Positions 8,283 to 18,023 of a stretch of DNA of 64,000 bases are shown here, one piece after another; the stretch's first letter is position 1; each line of letters opens with the position of its first letter. Source of the DNA: Phycicoccus endophyticus (GTDB lineage: Bacteria; Actinomycetota; Actinomycetes; Actinomycetales; Dermatophilaceae); assembly GCF_011326735.1 (NCBI RefSeq), contig NZ_JAANCN010000006.1, forward strand, positions 1 to 64,000, in the 5' to 3' direction. A program made the position numbers and the translations under genes. The notes below the pieces were generated by a model that saw only the letters and a list, made by a program, of their open reading frames with translations, was not told where the DNA came from and did no database searches.

Positions 8283-9827
8283 GTGACACACGCATGGGCG
8301 GTGCCGGCGGCGGACGGCGCCGCGACGGCGGGGTTCACCCTGGACGACCTGTCCTCCGTGCTGCTCGTCGGTGCCCTCGTCCTCGTCGTCGCCGTCGTCG
8401 CGGTCCGGCTCTCGCTGCGCTCCGGTCTGCCCACCCTGCTCATCTACCTGGCCATCGGGCTGGCGCTCGGCGAGAGCGGGATCGGCATCCACTACGACTC
8501 CGAGGAGCTCACCCAGGTCCTCGGGTACGCGGCACTGGTCCTCATCCTCATCGAGGGTGGGATCTCGACGCAGTGGTCGGGCATCCGGCGGGCGGTCGCG
8601 CCGGCGGCGGCCCTCTCGACCGTCGGGGTCGGGGTGAGCGTCCTCGTCGTGGCCGTCGTCGCGCGGGCCGCCCTCGGCTGGTCGTGGGAGGTCTCGCTGC
8701 TCATCGGGGCGGTGCTCGCCTCGACCGACGCCGCCGCGGTGTTCTCCGTCCTGCGGCGGGTGCCCCTGCCACGGCGGGTCTCGGGGATGCTCGAGGCCGA
8801 GTCGGGGTTCAACGACGCGCCCGTCGTCCTCCTCGTCACCGCGCTGTCGGCGCAGCTCGCCCCCGGTGGCGAGCCGGACCCGTGGTGGCGGCTGCTCCTC
8901 GTCGCCCTCGTCCAGCTCGTGGGGGGCGCGCTCGTCGGGCTCGCCGTGGGGTGGCTCGGGGCGCGGCTGCTCCAGGTGGTCGCGACCGCCTCCTCGGCGC
9001 TGTTCGCCATCGGGGTCCTCGCGGTGGCCGTCCTCGCCTACGCCGCCGCCGCCTCGCTGCAGACCTCGGGGTTCCTCGCCTGCTACCTCGCCGCCCTCGT
9101 CCTGGGAAACCTTCACCTGCCGCACCGGCCGGCCGTCCTCGGGTTCGCGACGGCCATCGGCTGGCTGGCCCAGATCGGCCTGTTCGTCCTCCTCGGCCTG
9201 CTCGCCACGCCGTCGGGCTTCGCCGACCAGCTGCTTCCGGCGCTCGTCATCGGCGCGGCGGTGCTCGTCCTCGCCCGGCCCCTGTCGGTCCTGGTCTCCT
9301 GCACGCCCTTCCGTATCCCGTGGCGCACACAGGTCTTCCTGTCGTGGGCCGGGCTGCGCGGCGCCGTCCCGGTCGTCCTGGCGACGGTCCCCGTCACGGC
9401 GGGTACTCCGGGGGTCGACTGGATGTTCGACCTCGTGTTCGTGCTCGTCGTCGTCTTCACGCTGATCCAGGCACCGGTGCTGCCGTGGGTCGCCCACCGT
9501 CTCGGGGTCGACGCCCCGCACCACCGGGTCGACCTCGCGGTCGAGACGACGCCCCTGGCCGACCTCGGGGCCGAGCTGCTCGAGATCGACATCGGCCCCC
9601 GCTCGAGGATCGCCGGGGTGCGGGTCTTCGAGCTGCGGCTGCCGCCGGGGACCAACGTCAGCCTCGTCGTGCGCGAGGGGGCCTCGTTCGTGCCCCGGGA
9701 GTCCGACGTCCTCCGACACGGCGACCAGCTGCTGCTCGTCGTGCCGAGCGACGTGCGGGCCGCCGTCGAGCGGCGCCTGTACCAGGTGAGCAGGGGCGGC
9801 CGGCTCGCCGACTGGTCCGACGGCTGA
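8283..9827 (+). CDS. Potassium/proton antiporter, CPA1 NhaP2/CvrA type
   Basis: Cation/proton antiporter of 514 residues. About 12 TM helices run from residue 25 to 395, with the ion-binding motifs STDAAAVFSVLRR and ESGFNDAPVVLLV of the CPA1 NhaP2 branch. A cytosolic C-terminal domain (about 420-500: IGPRSRIAGVRVFELRLPPG, RHGDQLLLVVPSD) is a TrkA-C/RCK_C type regulator. Together these indicate a regulated K+/H+ or Na+/H+ exchanger in the plasma membrane. Start GTG at 8283 is the first plausible codon; the signal for translation is weak. A modest hairpin follows the stop. Confidence 0.88.
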   Translation: MTHAWAVPAADGAATAGFTLDDLSSVLLVGALVLVVAVVAVRLSLRSGLPTLLIYLAIGLALGESGIGIHYDSEELTQVLGYAALVLILIEGGISTQWSGIRRAVAPAAALSTVGVGVSVLVVAVVARAALGWSWEVSLLIGAVLASTDAAAVFSVLRRVPLPRRVSGMLEAESGFNDAPVVLLVTALSAQLAPGGEPDPWWRLLLVALVQLVGGALVGLAVGWLGARLLQVVATASSALFAIGVLAVAVLAYAAAASLQTSGFLACYLAALVLGNLHLPHRPAVLGFATAIGWLAQIGLFVLLGLLATPSGFADQLLPALVIGAAVLVLARPLSVLVSCTPFRIPWRTQVFLSWAGLRGAVPVVLATVPVTAGTPGVDWMFDLVFVLVVVFTLIQAPVLPWVAHRLGVDAPHHRVDLAVETTPLADLGAELLEIDIGPRSRIAGVRVFELRLPPGTNVSLVVREGASFVPRESDVLRHGDQLLLVVPSDVRAAVERRLYQVSRGGRLADWSDG

Positions 9828-9838
9828 GGCACCCCGCC

Positions 9839-9875
9839 CCTGACCCCGCCAGGGTCGGCTCGGGGTCGGGTCAGG
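9839..9875. terminator. Hairpin after antiporter gene
   Basis: CCTGACCC (9839-9846) and GGGTCAGG (9868-9875) pair perfectly around a 21-base loop that can fold further. No T-run follows. It lies between the antiporter stop and the ABC ATPase start, so partial termination is plausible. Confidence 0.4.
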
Positions 9876-9923
9876 ACCAACCCTCATGGTGCGGGTCCCC
9901 GGCCGGGCAGCAGAGTGCTCGTC

Positions 9924-10823
9924 ATGATCACCGTGGAGCACCTCACGAAGCGCTACGGCGCGTTCACCGCCCTCGACGACGTCTCCTTCGAGTCCCGCCC
10001 CGGCCGGGTCACCGGCTTCCTCGGCCCGAACGGCGCGGGCAAGACGACGGCCATGCGTGTGGTCACCGGGCTCACCCCGGCGAGCGCGGGCACCGCGACC
10101 GTCCTCGGTCGTCCGTACGCGACCCTGCCCAACCCGGGCCGGCACGTCGGCGTCCTCCTCGACGCCTCCGCCCAGCACGCCGGCCGGACCGGCCGCGAGG
10201 TGCTGACGCTCGCGGCGATCCTCACCGGGGTCGACCGGCGCCGGGTCGACGCCATGCTCGAGCTCGTCGGGCTCACCGAGAAGGAGGCCGCCCGGCGGGT
10301 GCGCAACTACTCCCTCGGGATGCGCCAGCGGCTCGGCATCGCCCAGGCCCTCCTGCCCGACCCGGAGGTGCTCGTCCTCGACGAGCCGGCCAACGGGCTG
10401 GACCCGGCCGGCATCCGGTGGATGCGCGACCTGCTCGCCGGGTTCGCCGCGCGCGGCGGCACGGTCCTGCTCAGCTCGCACCTGCTCAACGAGATCGAGC
10501 GGGTCGCCGACGACATCATCGTCATCGGCAACGGACGGGTCGTGGCCCAGGGCACGACGACCGAGCTGCTCGCCGGCGCCGGCACCCGCGTGGCCTCGGT
10601 CGACGACTCCGCGCTGGCAGCGGCCCTGGAGGCCGACGGCGTGACGGTGGCACCCCTGGCCACCGGTGGCCTGCGCGCCGACACCGACCCGGACACCGTC
10701 GGGCGCCTCGCCCTGCGGGCCGGCGTCGCGCTGCGCGAGCTGCGCGGCGGCGACGAGCGCGGTCTCGAGGAGATGTTCCTCGAGCTCACCGCGAGCTCGG
10801 CCCGCGAGGGGGTGGCCGCGTGA
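9924..10823 (+). CDS. ABC transporter ATP-binding protein (BcrA/NatA type exporter)
   Basis: Cytoplasmic ATPase subunit (299 residues) of a two-gene ABC exporter. Walker A GPNGAGKTT, signature YSLGMRQRLGIAQALL, Walker B VLVLDEPANGLDPAG and the switch His in LLSSHLLNEIERVADD are all intact. The C-terminal extension is of the kind seen in antibiotic and lantibiotic self-protection exporters. ATG at 9924 is preferred to a GTG three codons upstream; CAGAGT lies 7 bases before the ATG. The stop overlaps the permease start as GTGA. The substrate is unknown and no biosynthetic genes are next to it. Confidence 0.9.
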   Translation: MITVEHLTKRYGAFTALDDVSFESRPGRVTGFLGPNGAGKTTAMRVVTGLTPASAGTATVLGRPYATLPNPGRHVGVLLDASAQHAGRTGREVLTLAAILTGVDRRRVDAMLELVGLTEKEAARRVRNYSLGMRQRLGIAQALLPDPEVLVLDEPANGLDPAGIRWMRDLLAGFAARGGTVLLSSHLLNEIERVADDIIVIGNGRVVAQGTTTELLAGAGTRVASVDDSALAAALEADGVTVAPLATGGLRADTDPDTVGRLALRAGVALRELRGGDERGLEEMFLELTASSAREGVAA

Positions 10824-11638
10824 GCGCGGCGACCGGGTCGGCCCCGGTCACCGCCCCGGCGCCGCCCGCACCGGCCACCGCCGGTGACCGGGAACGGCCG
10901 GTGCGCACCATCCCGATGCCCCGCCTCGTGCACGTCGAGCTGCGCAAGATGCTCGACACCCGGGCCGGTCGGTGGCTGCTCGTCGCGATCGGTGTGCTCG
11001 TCGTCGGTGCCCTGGCCATCCTCCTCGTGCAGGACGGCGGCGAGCACCCGCTCGGTGACTACCTCCAGGCCACGACCCTCCCGACGGCCCTCCTGCTGCC
11101 GGTCGTCGGGATCCTGGCCGTGACCTCGGAGTGGTCCCAGCGGACGGCCCTGGTGACGTTCACCCTCGAGCCCCGGCGTGCCCGCGTGGCCTGGGCGAAG
11201 GTCGCGGCCTCGCTGCTCGTCGGCGTGGGTGCCGTCGCCGTGTCGTTCGCCCTCGCCGTCGCCGCGCACGGCAGCGCGATCGCCCTGCGCGGGGCCACCG
11301 GCGACTGGAACCTGGCGGGCACCGTCTGGCTGGGGGCCGCCGGCTACGTCCTGCTCGGCCTGCTCCAGGGGCTCGGCTTCGGGATGCTGCTGCGCAACAC
11401 CCCCGCTGCCGTCGTCCTCTACTACGCGCTCCCGACCGGGTGGTCGATCCTCGGCTCGTTGTGGGCCCGGGCCGCCTCGGTCGGCGAGTGGCTCGACCTC
11501 AACCGGACGATGGAGCCGCTGTTCTCGGGCTCGCTGAGCGCCGAGCAGTGGGCCCGGCTCGGCACCTCGGTGGGGCTGTGGGTGGTCCTACCGCTCGCGG
11601 TCGGGATGTGGTGGATCACCCGGGCGGAGGTGAAGTAG
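10820..11638 (+). CDS. ABC-2 type permease subunit
   Basis: Membrane subunit (272 residues) of the exporter begun by the upstream ATPase. A Pro/Ala-rich cytoplasmic N-terminus (1-35) precedes about six TM helices: WLLVAIGVLVVGALAILL, LPTALLLPVVGILAVTS, LLVGVGAVAVSFALAVAA, AAGYVLLGLLQGLGFGMLL, VVLYYALPTGWSILGSL and LWVVLPLAVGMWWIT. The layout and the SEWSQRTALVTFTLEPRR segment after the second helix match ABC-2 permeases of the bacitracin/NatB kind. Starts with GTGA overlap on the ATPase stop and ends at a strong terminator. Confidence 0.85.
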   Translation: MSAATGSAPVTAPAPPAPATAGDRERPVRTIPMPRLVHVELRKMLDTRAGRWLLVAIGVLVVGALAILLVQDGGEHPLGDYLQATTLPTALLLPVVGILAVTSEWSQRTALVTFTLEPRRARVAWAKVAASLLVGVGAVAVSFALAVAAHGSAIALRGATGDWNLAGTVWLGAAGYVLLGLLQGLGFGMLLRNTPAAVVLYYALPTGWSILGSLWARAASVGEWLDLNRTMEPLFSGSLSAEQWARLGTSVGLWVVLPLAVGMWWITRAEVK

Positions 11639-11640
11639 CG

Positions 11641-11688
11641 CCGCGCCGTGCCGACGGCCCACGGCGACGGGCCGCCGGCACGGCGCGG
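11641..11688. terminator. Bidirectional terminator between convergent genes
   Basis: CCGCGCCGTGCCG (11641-11653) pairs with CGGCACGGCGCGG (11676-11688), a 13-bp perfect stem. A second inner stem CGGCCC/GGGCCG forms in the loop. It sits 2 bases after the permease stop and 5 bases before the end of the convergent gene. Confidence 0.75.
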
Positions 11689-11693
11689 GCGCC

Positions 11694-12584
11694 TCAGCGG
11701 TAGGCCCCGGCGTCGATGTCCTCGAGGAGGGTCGGGCCGGTCGGGGTCCAGCCGAGCAGGTCGCGGGTGGTCTCGCTCGTCGCCGCGAGGTCCATCGCGA
11801 AGAAGGCGCCGATCCAGCCGAAGTGCTCCACGACACCCTCGGGCTCGACCGGCGCCACGGGCAGCCCCTCGGCGCGGCCGATGGCCTCGGCGATCTCGCG
11901 GGTGGGCACGCCCGTCTCGGCCACGGCGTGCAGCCGCGCCCCGGCAGGGGCCGCGGTGAGGGCCATGCGGGCCAGGCGGGCGGCGTCCGAGCGGTGCACG
12001 GCGGCCCAGCGGTGGGTCCCGTCGCCGGGGTACCCCGAGACCCCCCGGGCCCGGGCCGCGGCGGTGAGGGCCGCGACGAACCCGTGGTCGTGCATCCCGT
12101 GCACCGACGGGGCGAAGCGCAGCGAGACGGTGTGCACACCACGGTCGACGAGCTCCAGGGCGAGGTTCTCGCTCCCCCCGCGCGGGCTGTCCGGGCCGTG
12201 GAAGGGCGAGAGGTCGCTCTCGGTCGCGGGGCGGCCGTCGGCGAGCGCGGCCACGCCGGCGGCCAGGAGGAAGGGCCGGCCCGAGCCGGCGAGCGCCTCG
12301 CCGAGGGCCTCGACTGCTCCCCGCTCGGCGGCGTTGGACGCCGCCATGTCGGCGAAGTCGTGCTTGTTCGCGAGGTGGATGACCGCGTCGCTCTCCGCGG
12401 CGCCGTCGCGCAGGCCGGCGAGGTCGTCGAGGTCGCCACGGCGCACCGTGGCCCCCTTGGCCTCCAGCGTGGCGGCGGCGGCGTCCGAGCGGGCCAGGCC
12501 GGTGACGGCATGCCCGGCGGCGAGCAGCTCGTCGACGACGGCACTGCCGATCCAGCCGGTGGCTCCGGTGACGAAGACGTGCAT
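11694..12584 (-). CDS. NAD-dependent epimerase/NmrA-like extended SDR
   Basis: NAD(P)-binding Rossmann protein of 296 residues. The glycine motif VFVTGATGWIGSAVVDELL starts at residue 3, followed by RRGDLDDLAGLRDG and VIHLANKHDF, typical of atypical/extended SDRs of the NmrA or dihydroflavonol-reductase-like group. The usual YxxxK catalytic pair is not obvious, so oxidoreductase activity is uncertain. ATG at 12584 is chosen over an ORF extension because GAGGAGAA lies just upstream of it. It is divergent from a TetR gene; two related operators lie between them, so it is probably repressed by that TetR. Confidence 0.8.
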   Translation of the reverse strand: MHVFVTGATGWIGSAVVDELLAAGHAVTGLARSDAAAATLEAKGATVRRGDLDDLAGLRDGAAESDAVIHLANKHDFADMAASNAAERGAVEALGEALAGSGRPFLLAAGVAALADGRPATESDLSPFHGPDSPRGGSENLALELVDRGVHTVSLRFAPSVHGMHDHGFVAALTAAARARGVSGYPGDGTHRWAAVHRSDAARLARMALTAAPAGARLHAVAETGVPTREIAEAIGRAEGLPVAPVEPEGVVEHFGWIGAFFAMDLAATSETTRDLLGWTPTGPTLLEDIDAGAYR

Positions 12585-12604
12585 GGGTTCTCCTCGGTGC
12601 TTGA

Positions 12605-12651
12605 TGTCGGTGACTGACATCAACCGTACACCCGAATGTCAGCAACTGTCA
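12605..12651. promoter_or_regulatory. Two TetR-type operator palindromes
   Basis: TGTCGGTGACTGACA (12605-12619) and TGTCAGCAACTGTCA (12637-12651) are two imperfect copies of the palindrome TGTCAGTNACTGACA, with 1 and 2 mismatches and centres 32 bases apart. They fill the gap between the divergent SDR and TetR genes, so they are likely TetR binding sites. Confidence 0.65.
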
Positions 12652-12655
12652 TCAC

Positions 12656-12661
12656 TACACT
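12656..12661 (+). promoter_or_regulatory. -10 box of leaderless tetR promoter
   Basis: TACACT ends 7 bases before the ATG at 12669. The second operator overlaps the promoter just upstream, consistent with autorepression. Confidence 0.4.
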
Positions 12662-12668
12662 TCCCCGC

Positions 12669-13238
12669 ATGGGACGCTGGGAGCCGGCCGCCGCGGAGCG
12701 CCTGCAGCATGCCGCCCTCGAGCTCTTCGCACGCCAGGGCTACGAGCGCACCACCGCCGCGGAGATCGCCCAGTCGGTCGGGCTGAGCGAGCGCACGTTC
12801 TTCCGGCACTTCGCCGACAAGCGCGAGGTGCTCTTCCGCGGTCAGGACGAGTTCGAGGCCGCCTTCCTCGAGGGCCTGGCGGCCGTGCCCGCCGACGCGC
12901 CGGCCATGGCCGCCGTCGCTGCCGCCGTCCGCGCCGGTGCGGCCTGGTTCGTCGACGAGCGGCGTGACCACTCCCGGCTGCGACAGGTGGTGATCGATGC
13001 CAACCCGCCCCTGCTGGAGCGCGAACGACACAAGATGGCCGGTCTCGCGACGAGCCTCGCGAGCGCGCTGCGAGAGCGGGGGGTCACCGAGCCCGCTGCC
13101 ACCCTGGCCGCCGAGTCCGGCGCCACCGTGTTCGGCATCGCCTTCGGCCTGTGGATCGGTGAGGGCGAGCAGCGCTCGCTGCGGGAGATCGCCGACAGCG
13201 TCCTCGCCGAGCTCGCGGCGGTCACCGGCACCCCCTGA
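12669..13238 (+). CDS. TetR family transcriptional regulator
   Basis: Repressor of 189 residues. N-terminal HTH: RLQHAALELFARQGYERTTA-AEIAQSVGLSERTFFRHFADKREVLF (about residues 8-53), a textbook TetR DNA-binding domain. The rest is a helical ligand domain without a recognisable ligand. ATG at 12669 is chosen because an upstream in-frame ATG (12636) would place an operator inside the gene and because a -10 box lies 7 bases before it. Divergent from the SDR gene, it probably controls both itself and that gene. A strong terminator follows. Confidence 0.9.
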   Translation: MGRWEPAAAERLQHAALELFARQGYERTTAAEIAQSVGLSERTFFRHFADKREVLFRGQDEFEAAFLEGLAAVPADAPAMAAVAAAVRAGAAWFVDERRDHSRLRQVVIDANPPLLERERHKMAGLATSLASALRERGVTEPAATLAAESGATVFGIAFGLWIGEGEQRSLREIADSVLAELAAVTGTP

Positions 13239-13251
13239 CCGCCGGCAGCGG

Positions 13252-13299
13252 CACGCGCCCGCCGGCGCTGCCCCGGAGCGGGGCGCCGGCGGGCGCGTG
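13252..13299. terminator. Bidirectional terminator, 17-bp stem
   Basis: CACGCGCCCGCCGGCGC (13252-13268) pairs perfectly with GCGCCGGCGGGCGCGTG (13283-13299). It lies between the tetR stop and the end of the convergent chitinase gene. Confidence 0.8.
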
Positions 13300-13311
13300 G
13301 TCGGCGGCCGC

Positions 13312-14520
13312 TCAGAACCCGGCGGTGATCCGGGTGAACTCCCAGTCGGCCTGGGCGATGCCCGAGCAGGACGACACGACTCCGCCTCCGGCGCAGCCGC
13401 GGTCGCGGTTGACCGACCAGAAGGTCAGCCGGGCCAGGCCCCTGGCGGAGGCCCAGTCCCGGATGCGCTGCCAGGTCTGCGGCGTCGTGAGCTCCTGCTG
13501 GTCGGAGAGCCCGTTCATGCCGGAGATCCCCATGTGCGAGTACGCCTCGGCCTCGCTCCAGCGGTAGACCGACCGCAGCTGCACGTTCAGCCCCTCGGTG
13601 GCCCCGACGGTGGCCGCGTACATGTCGCCGCCACCGAAGTCGAACGGCATCTGGGTGAAGACGTCGATCGGCGCCCCGAGGGCCTCGGCCTGCGCGATGA
13701 GCCGCTTGCCGTAGTACGTCGGCCCGGACGGCGAGGTGCCGAAGGTGACGATCGTCGTGATCCGCGGGTTGCGCTGCTCGACGATCTTCAGCGCGCCGAC
13801 GATCCGGTCCGCGACGGCCTCGTTCTCGAACTCGTCGGAGTTCTCGATGTCGATGTCGATCGCGGTGAGGCCGAAGGCGTCGATGACCTTCTGGTAGGCG
13901 CCCGCGAGGGAGGCCGCGTCCGGGCAGCTCGGGCCGAGCTTGGTGCCCGACCACCCACCGAAGGAGGGGATGACCGTGCCGCCGGCGGCCTGGATCTCCC
14001 TGATGTACCGCTCGTGGACCCCACCGGTGATGCCGCTCTCGCCGTCCCACACGGGGTTGCACCCGTTGGCGAGGACGAAGGCGATGGTGAACGCGCCGAC
14101 GCCGGTCTGCTGCATCACCACCGAGGGGCTCGGCGGGTCACCCCACCCCGGGTAGAGGTAGGGCGCAGCGGCGGCCCGGCCCAGGTCGGTCGGTGGGGGG
14201 TCGCCCGGGTCCCCGGGGTCGCCGGGGTCACCTGCGCCGCAGGCGCCCTCGTCGGCCCACACATCCCACTGGCCGCTGCGCTGGGCGGGGTTCTCGCCCT
14301 GGGTCCACCACTTGGCCCGGTAGTTGTGCCCCGCGTACGAGGCGTGGTCGCCGCCGACGTACACCGCACTGGAGGACCAGGCAGCGGCGCAGGCGGTGGC
14401 GGCCGCGGCCGGGCCGCCGGGTAGCGCGCTGAAGGCCAGCGCGAGCAGTGCGCCCACGACGGCGGCGGCGAGCGCGCGAGGTCGGCGCCGCCGGGTGCGG
14501 TAGGGGCTGGTCGTCGTCAT
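13312..14520 (-). CDS. Secreted GH18 chitinase with CBM5/12
   Basis: Extracellular chitinase-like enzyme of 402 residues. An arginine-rich signal peptide ([20 protein letters not shown], cleavage near PAAAATA) leads to a CBM5/12 chitin-binding module (about 44-95: AAWSSSAVYVGGD, YRAKWWTQGENP, GQWDVWADEGAC). A Gly-Asp-Pro linker (97-110) precedes the GH18 barrel. The active-site strand reads AIDIDIEN with Glu226 as acid/base; the first Asp of DxxDxDxE is Thr219, as in some GH18 subgroups. GAGGA lies 8 bases before the ATG. It follows the GH64 gene by 11 bases and would act with it on fungal walls. Confidence 0.9.
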   Translation of the reverse strand: MTTTSPYRTRRRRPRALAAAVVGALLALAFSALPGGPAAAATACAAAWSSSAVYVGGDHASYAGHNYRAKWWTQGENPAQRSGQWDVWADEGACGAGDPGDPGDPGDPPPTDLGRAAAAPYLYPGWGDPPSPSVVMQQTGVGAFTIAFVLANGCNPVWDGESGITGGVHERYIREIQAAGGTVIPSFGGWSGTKLGPSCPDAASLAGAYQKVIDAFGLTAIDIDIENSDEFENEAVADRIVGALKIVEQRNPRITTIVTFGTSPSGPTYYGKRLIAQAEALGAPIDVFTQMPFDFGGGDMYAATVGATEGLNVQLRSVYRWSEAEAYSHMGISGMNGLSDQQELTTPQTWQRIRDWASARGLARLTFWSVNRDRGCAGGGVVSSCSGIAQADWEFTRITAGF

Positions 14521-14531
14521 CGCTGTACTCC

Positions 14532-16145
14532 TCATCCCTGGTGCCACTTCTGGTTGGCGGTACCGGCGCAGGTCCAGATCTGCAGGGCGGCACCCCGCCC
14601 GTCGACCCAGTCGGTGATGTCGAGGCACTTGTCCGCCTGGGGGTTGACGAGGTCTCCGGCCCCGGAGAGGACCCACTGCTGCGCGGCGTTGCCGCTGCAG
14701 CGGGCGATCTGGACCGGGGTGCCGTCCGCGGTGCCGCCCCCGGCGACGTCGAGGCACATCCCGTTGGCGGACTCGAGCCGCCCGCCCACGGCGGTCCACC
14801 GCTGGGCCTCGGTGCCGTTGCACGTCCACATCTGGACGCGCTGGCCGTCCTCGAAGCGGCTGTTCGGCACGTCGAGGCAGAGCCCGTTCCAGTCGCTGAC
14901 GACCGCCGTGGCGTTCGTCGGCGGGGTCCCGCCGCCCGACCCGCCACCGGTCGCGCCGGTGAACGGCGACAGGGTGATGCCGGCCGCTCGCGGGTCGCCG
15001 TCGTGGACGAGGGACTCGAAGCCGCCGACGTCGTCGTAGGCGAAGGCATACGCCCGCCCGTCGGCCATCGCCTCGTGGATGACGCGCGCGTAGTGGTCGG
15101 GCGCGGAGCCGCGGTAGAACTGCGAGGCGTCGGTGCTCGGCTGGGTGTCGAGCGAGCCGAGCGTCCCGCGGGTCAGGGCGGCGCACAGGGTGCGCGAGAT
15201 CGGGCCGACGACGTCGTCGTTGGGCGAGGGCAGGTCGCCGTCGCATCCCCACACGCTGGCGTTGCTCGGCTTGTGGAACGAGGCGATCTGGGCGCCCGAC
15301 CCGTCGGTGAAGGTCATCGTCGAGCCCGAGGTGTGCCCGTAGTACCGGACCTGCGGGCGGTCCGCGAAGGGCTGCACGGTGAGCGTCCGGGTGGTGTAGG
15401 CGTTCCACGCCTGGTCGATGTAGCCGTCGAGGTAGTGCGGGTCGAGCAGACCGGCACCGAGCGCCTTGCCCGGCGCGAGGACCCGCAGGACCGTGCCGTC
15501 GGCACGCCGCACGATGCTGTCGGCGAAGGCCGGCTCGGCGGCGATGGCATCGATGACCCGGCGGCGGCCGTCGTCGACGACCAGGCCGGTGCTCGAGGTC
15601 CGACCGTCGGCGCCGGTCACCGACACCTCGTGCGGGACGGCGAACATGTCGACCTGGCTGCTGTTGAGCCACAGACCCGAGTCGTCGTAGGTGAGCTCGC
15701 TCCAGTCGAAGAGGATGTCGTGGTTGGGGTCCCCCGCCGCCCACGGGGCGGGCTGGACGAGCCCGTCCGGGGTGAGGAAGAAGCGCAGCGGGTCGCCGAG
15801 CGAGAAGTACACCCGGCCCGAGAACCCCCGGGGGAGCTGGAGGGTGCTCGCACCCCCGGTGCCCGCACCGTCCACGGAGACGTCCGGTGCCGGAGAGGGC
15901 GGGTTCGACCCGGCCGGCCAGGCGTGGAAGGTGCCACCGGCGTCGACGTACCCTAGCCGGCCGCTGGCCAGGTCCACGCCGATGACGTAGAGGTGCAGGG
16001 CCTCACCGCGGCCGGTCGCGTTGGTCACGGTGAGGGGCAGCCGGTCGGGACCGAGGGCGGCAGCGGGGGACGCCGCCGCCAGGACGAGACCGGCGGTGAG
16101 GGTGGACAGGACGGTGAGCAGCGCGCTCACCCATCGGCGGGACAT
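14532..16145 (-). CDS. Secreted GH64 beta-1,3-glucanase with ricin-type lectin
   Basis: Extracellular beta-1,3-glucanase (537 residues). Signal peptide 1-30 (WVSALLTVLSTLTAGLVLAA...PAAA). The GH64 thaumatin-like domain spans about 31-390 (LPLTVTNATGRGEALHLYVI, GRVYFSLGDPLRFFLTPDG, DILFDWSELTYDDSGLWLNS, VDMFAVPHEV). GH64 enzymes release laminaripentaose from laminarin. After a short Gly/Thr linker, a CBM13 ricin-B trefoil (about 412-535) shows three QxW-type repeats (AQRWTAV, AQQWVLS, NQKWHQG). Sandwiched between two chitinase genes on the same strand, it fits a set that attacks fungal walls. Confidence 0.9.
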   Translation of the reverse strand: MSRRWVSALLTVLSTLTAGLVLAAASPAAALGPDRLPLTVTNATGRGEALHLYVIGVDLASGRLGYVDAGGTFHAWPAGSNPPSPAPDVSVDGAGTGGASTLQLPRGFSGRVYFSLGDPLRFFLTPDGLVQPAPWAAGDPNHDILFDWSELTYDDSGLWLNSSQVDMFAVPHEVSVTGADGRTSSTGLVVDDGRRRVIDAIAAEPAFADSIVRRADGTVLRVLAPGKALGAGLLDPHYLDGYIDQAWNAYTTRTLTVQPFADRPQVRYYGHTSGSTMTFTDGSGAQIASFHKPSNASVWGCDGDLPSPNDDVVGPISRTLCAALTRGTLGSLDTQPSTDASQFYRGSAPDHYARVIHEAMADGRAYAFAYDDVGGFESLVHDGDPRAAGITLSPFTGATGGGSGGGTPPTNATAVVSDWNGLCLDVPNSRFEDGQRVQMWTCNGTEAQRWTAVGGRLESANGMCLDVAGGGTADGTPVQIARCSGNAAQQWVLSGAGDLVNPQADKCLDITDWVDGRGAALQIWTCAGTANQKWHQG

Positions 16146-16192
16146 CGGGGCTCCTTCGTTCGAGGGAGGGTGGCCGGGGTGGGGTCGAGGTA

Positions 16193-16222
16193 CCCGCCGG
16201 GCCCGCGTCGCGGCCCGGCGGG
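16193..16222 (-). terminator. Intercistronic hairpin after the first chitinase gene
   Basis: CCCGCCGGGCC (16193-16203) pairs with GGCCCGGCGGG (16212-16222) just past the stop at 16228. It could terminate part of the transcription or stabilise the upstream chitinase message. Confidence 0.55.
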
Positions 16223-16227
16223 GGCCG

Positions 16228-17709
<1,482 letters not shown>

Positions 17710-18023
17710 CGGGGCCTCGTTCCTCGGTGAATTAGTTAGGATGGTTAACTAAACGACCATCGTCAGTCTTGCCGCGCCCCGAGACCCCTGGCAAGGCATG
17801 GACGGCGATCCTTACCGACATTTGAGGCACCCATGACGCCCCACTGACCCCCGGTTGACCCACCCCCGCTCGAGGGGCCTCGGGGCGCCGGGGGGTGCCC
17901 CGAGGCCCGCGCCCGGTCCGGTGGGGCGCGGGGCTCCCGTATCCTGGGGGCGACGCGCCGCCGCGAGACCCGCCACTGCCGTGCCGGGAACGGCGGCGCC
18001 CGAGCTGTCCGAGGAGGACCACC
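17710..18023. other. 314-base divergent non-coding region
   Basis: Holds the chitinase promoter side (AT-rich palindrome at 17732-17761) and, near fmdB, a plus-strand TATCCT (17940-17945) that could be its -10 box. The middle (about 17770-17930) shows no gene or strong structure that I can support. Confidence 0.5.
17732..17761. promoter_or_regulatory. Candidate operator upstream of chitinase gene
   Basis: TTAGTTA (17732-17738) and TAACTAA (17746-17752) form a perfect inverted repeat with a 7-base spacer, interlocked with GATGGT (17740-17745) and ACCATC (17756-17761). The strong AT content in such GC-rich DNA, 23-52 bases before the start codon, points to a regulator site. It does not resemble a DasR site. 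Confidence 0.5.

Noticed and set aside
5912-11638. Open frame of about 1900 codons across several genes on the plus strand
   Set aside because: Only its last 272 codons are real (the ABC permease from 10820). The rest is antisense to the acylase or out of frame with the antiporter and ATPase.
17732-17761. DasR (dre) site for chitinase control
   Set aside because: The dre consensus is an ACTGGTCTAGACCAGT-like sequence; the palindromes here are different.
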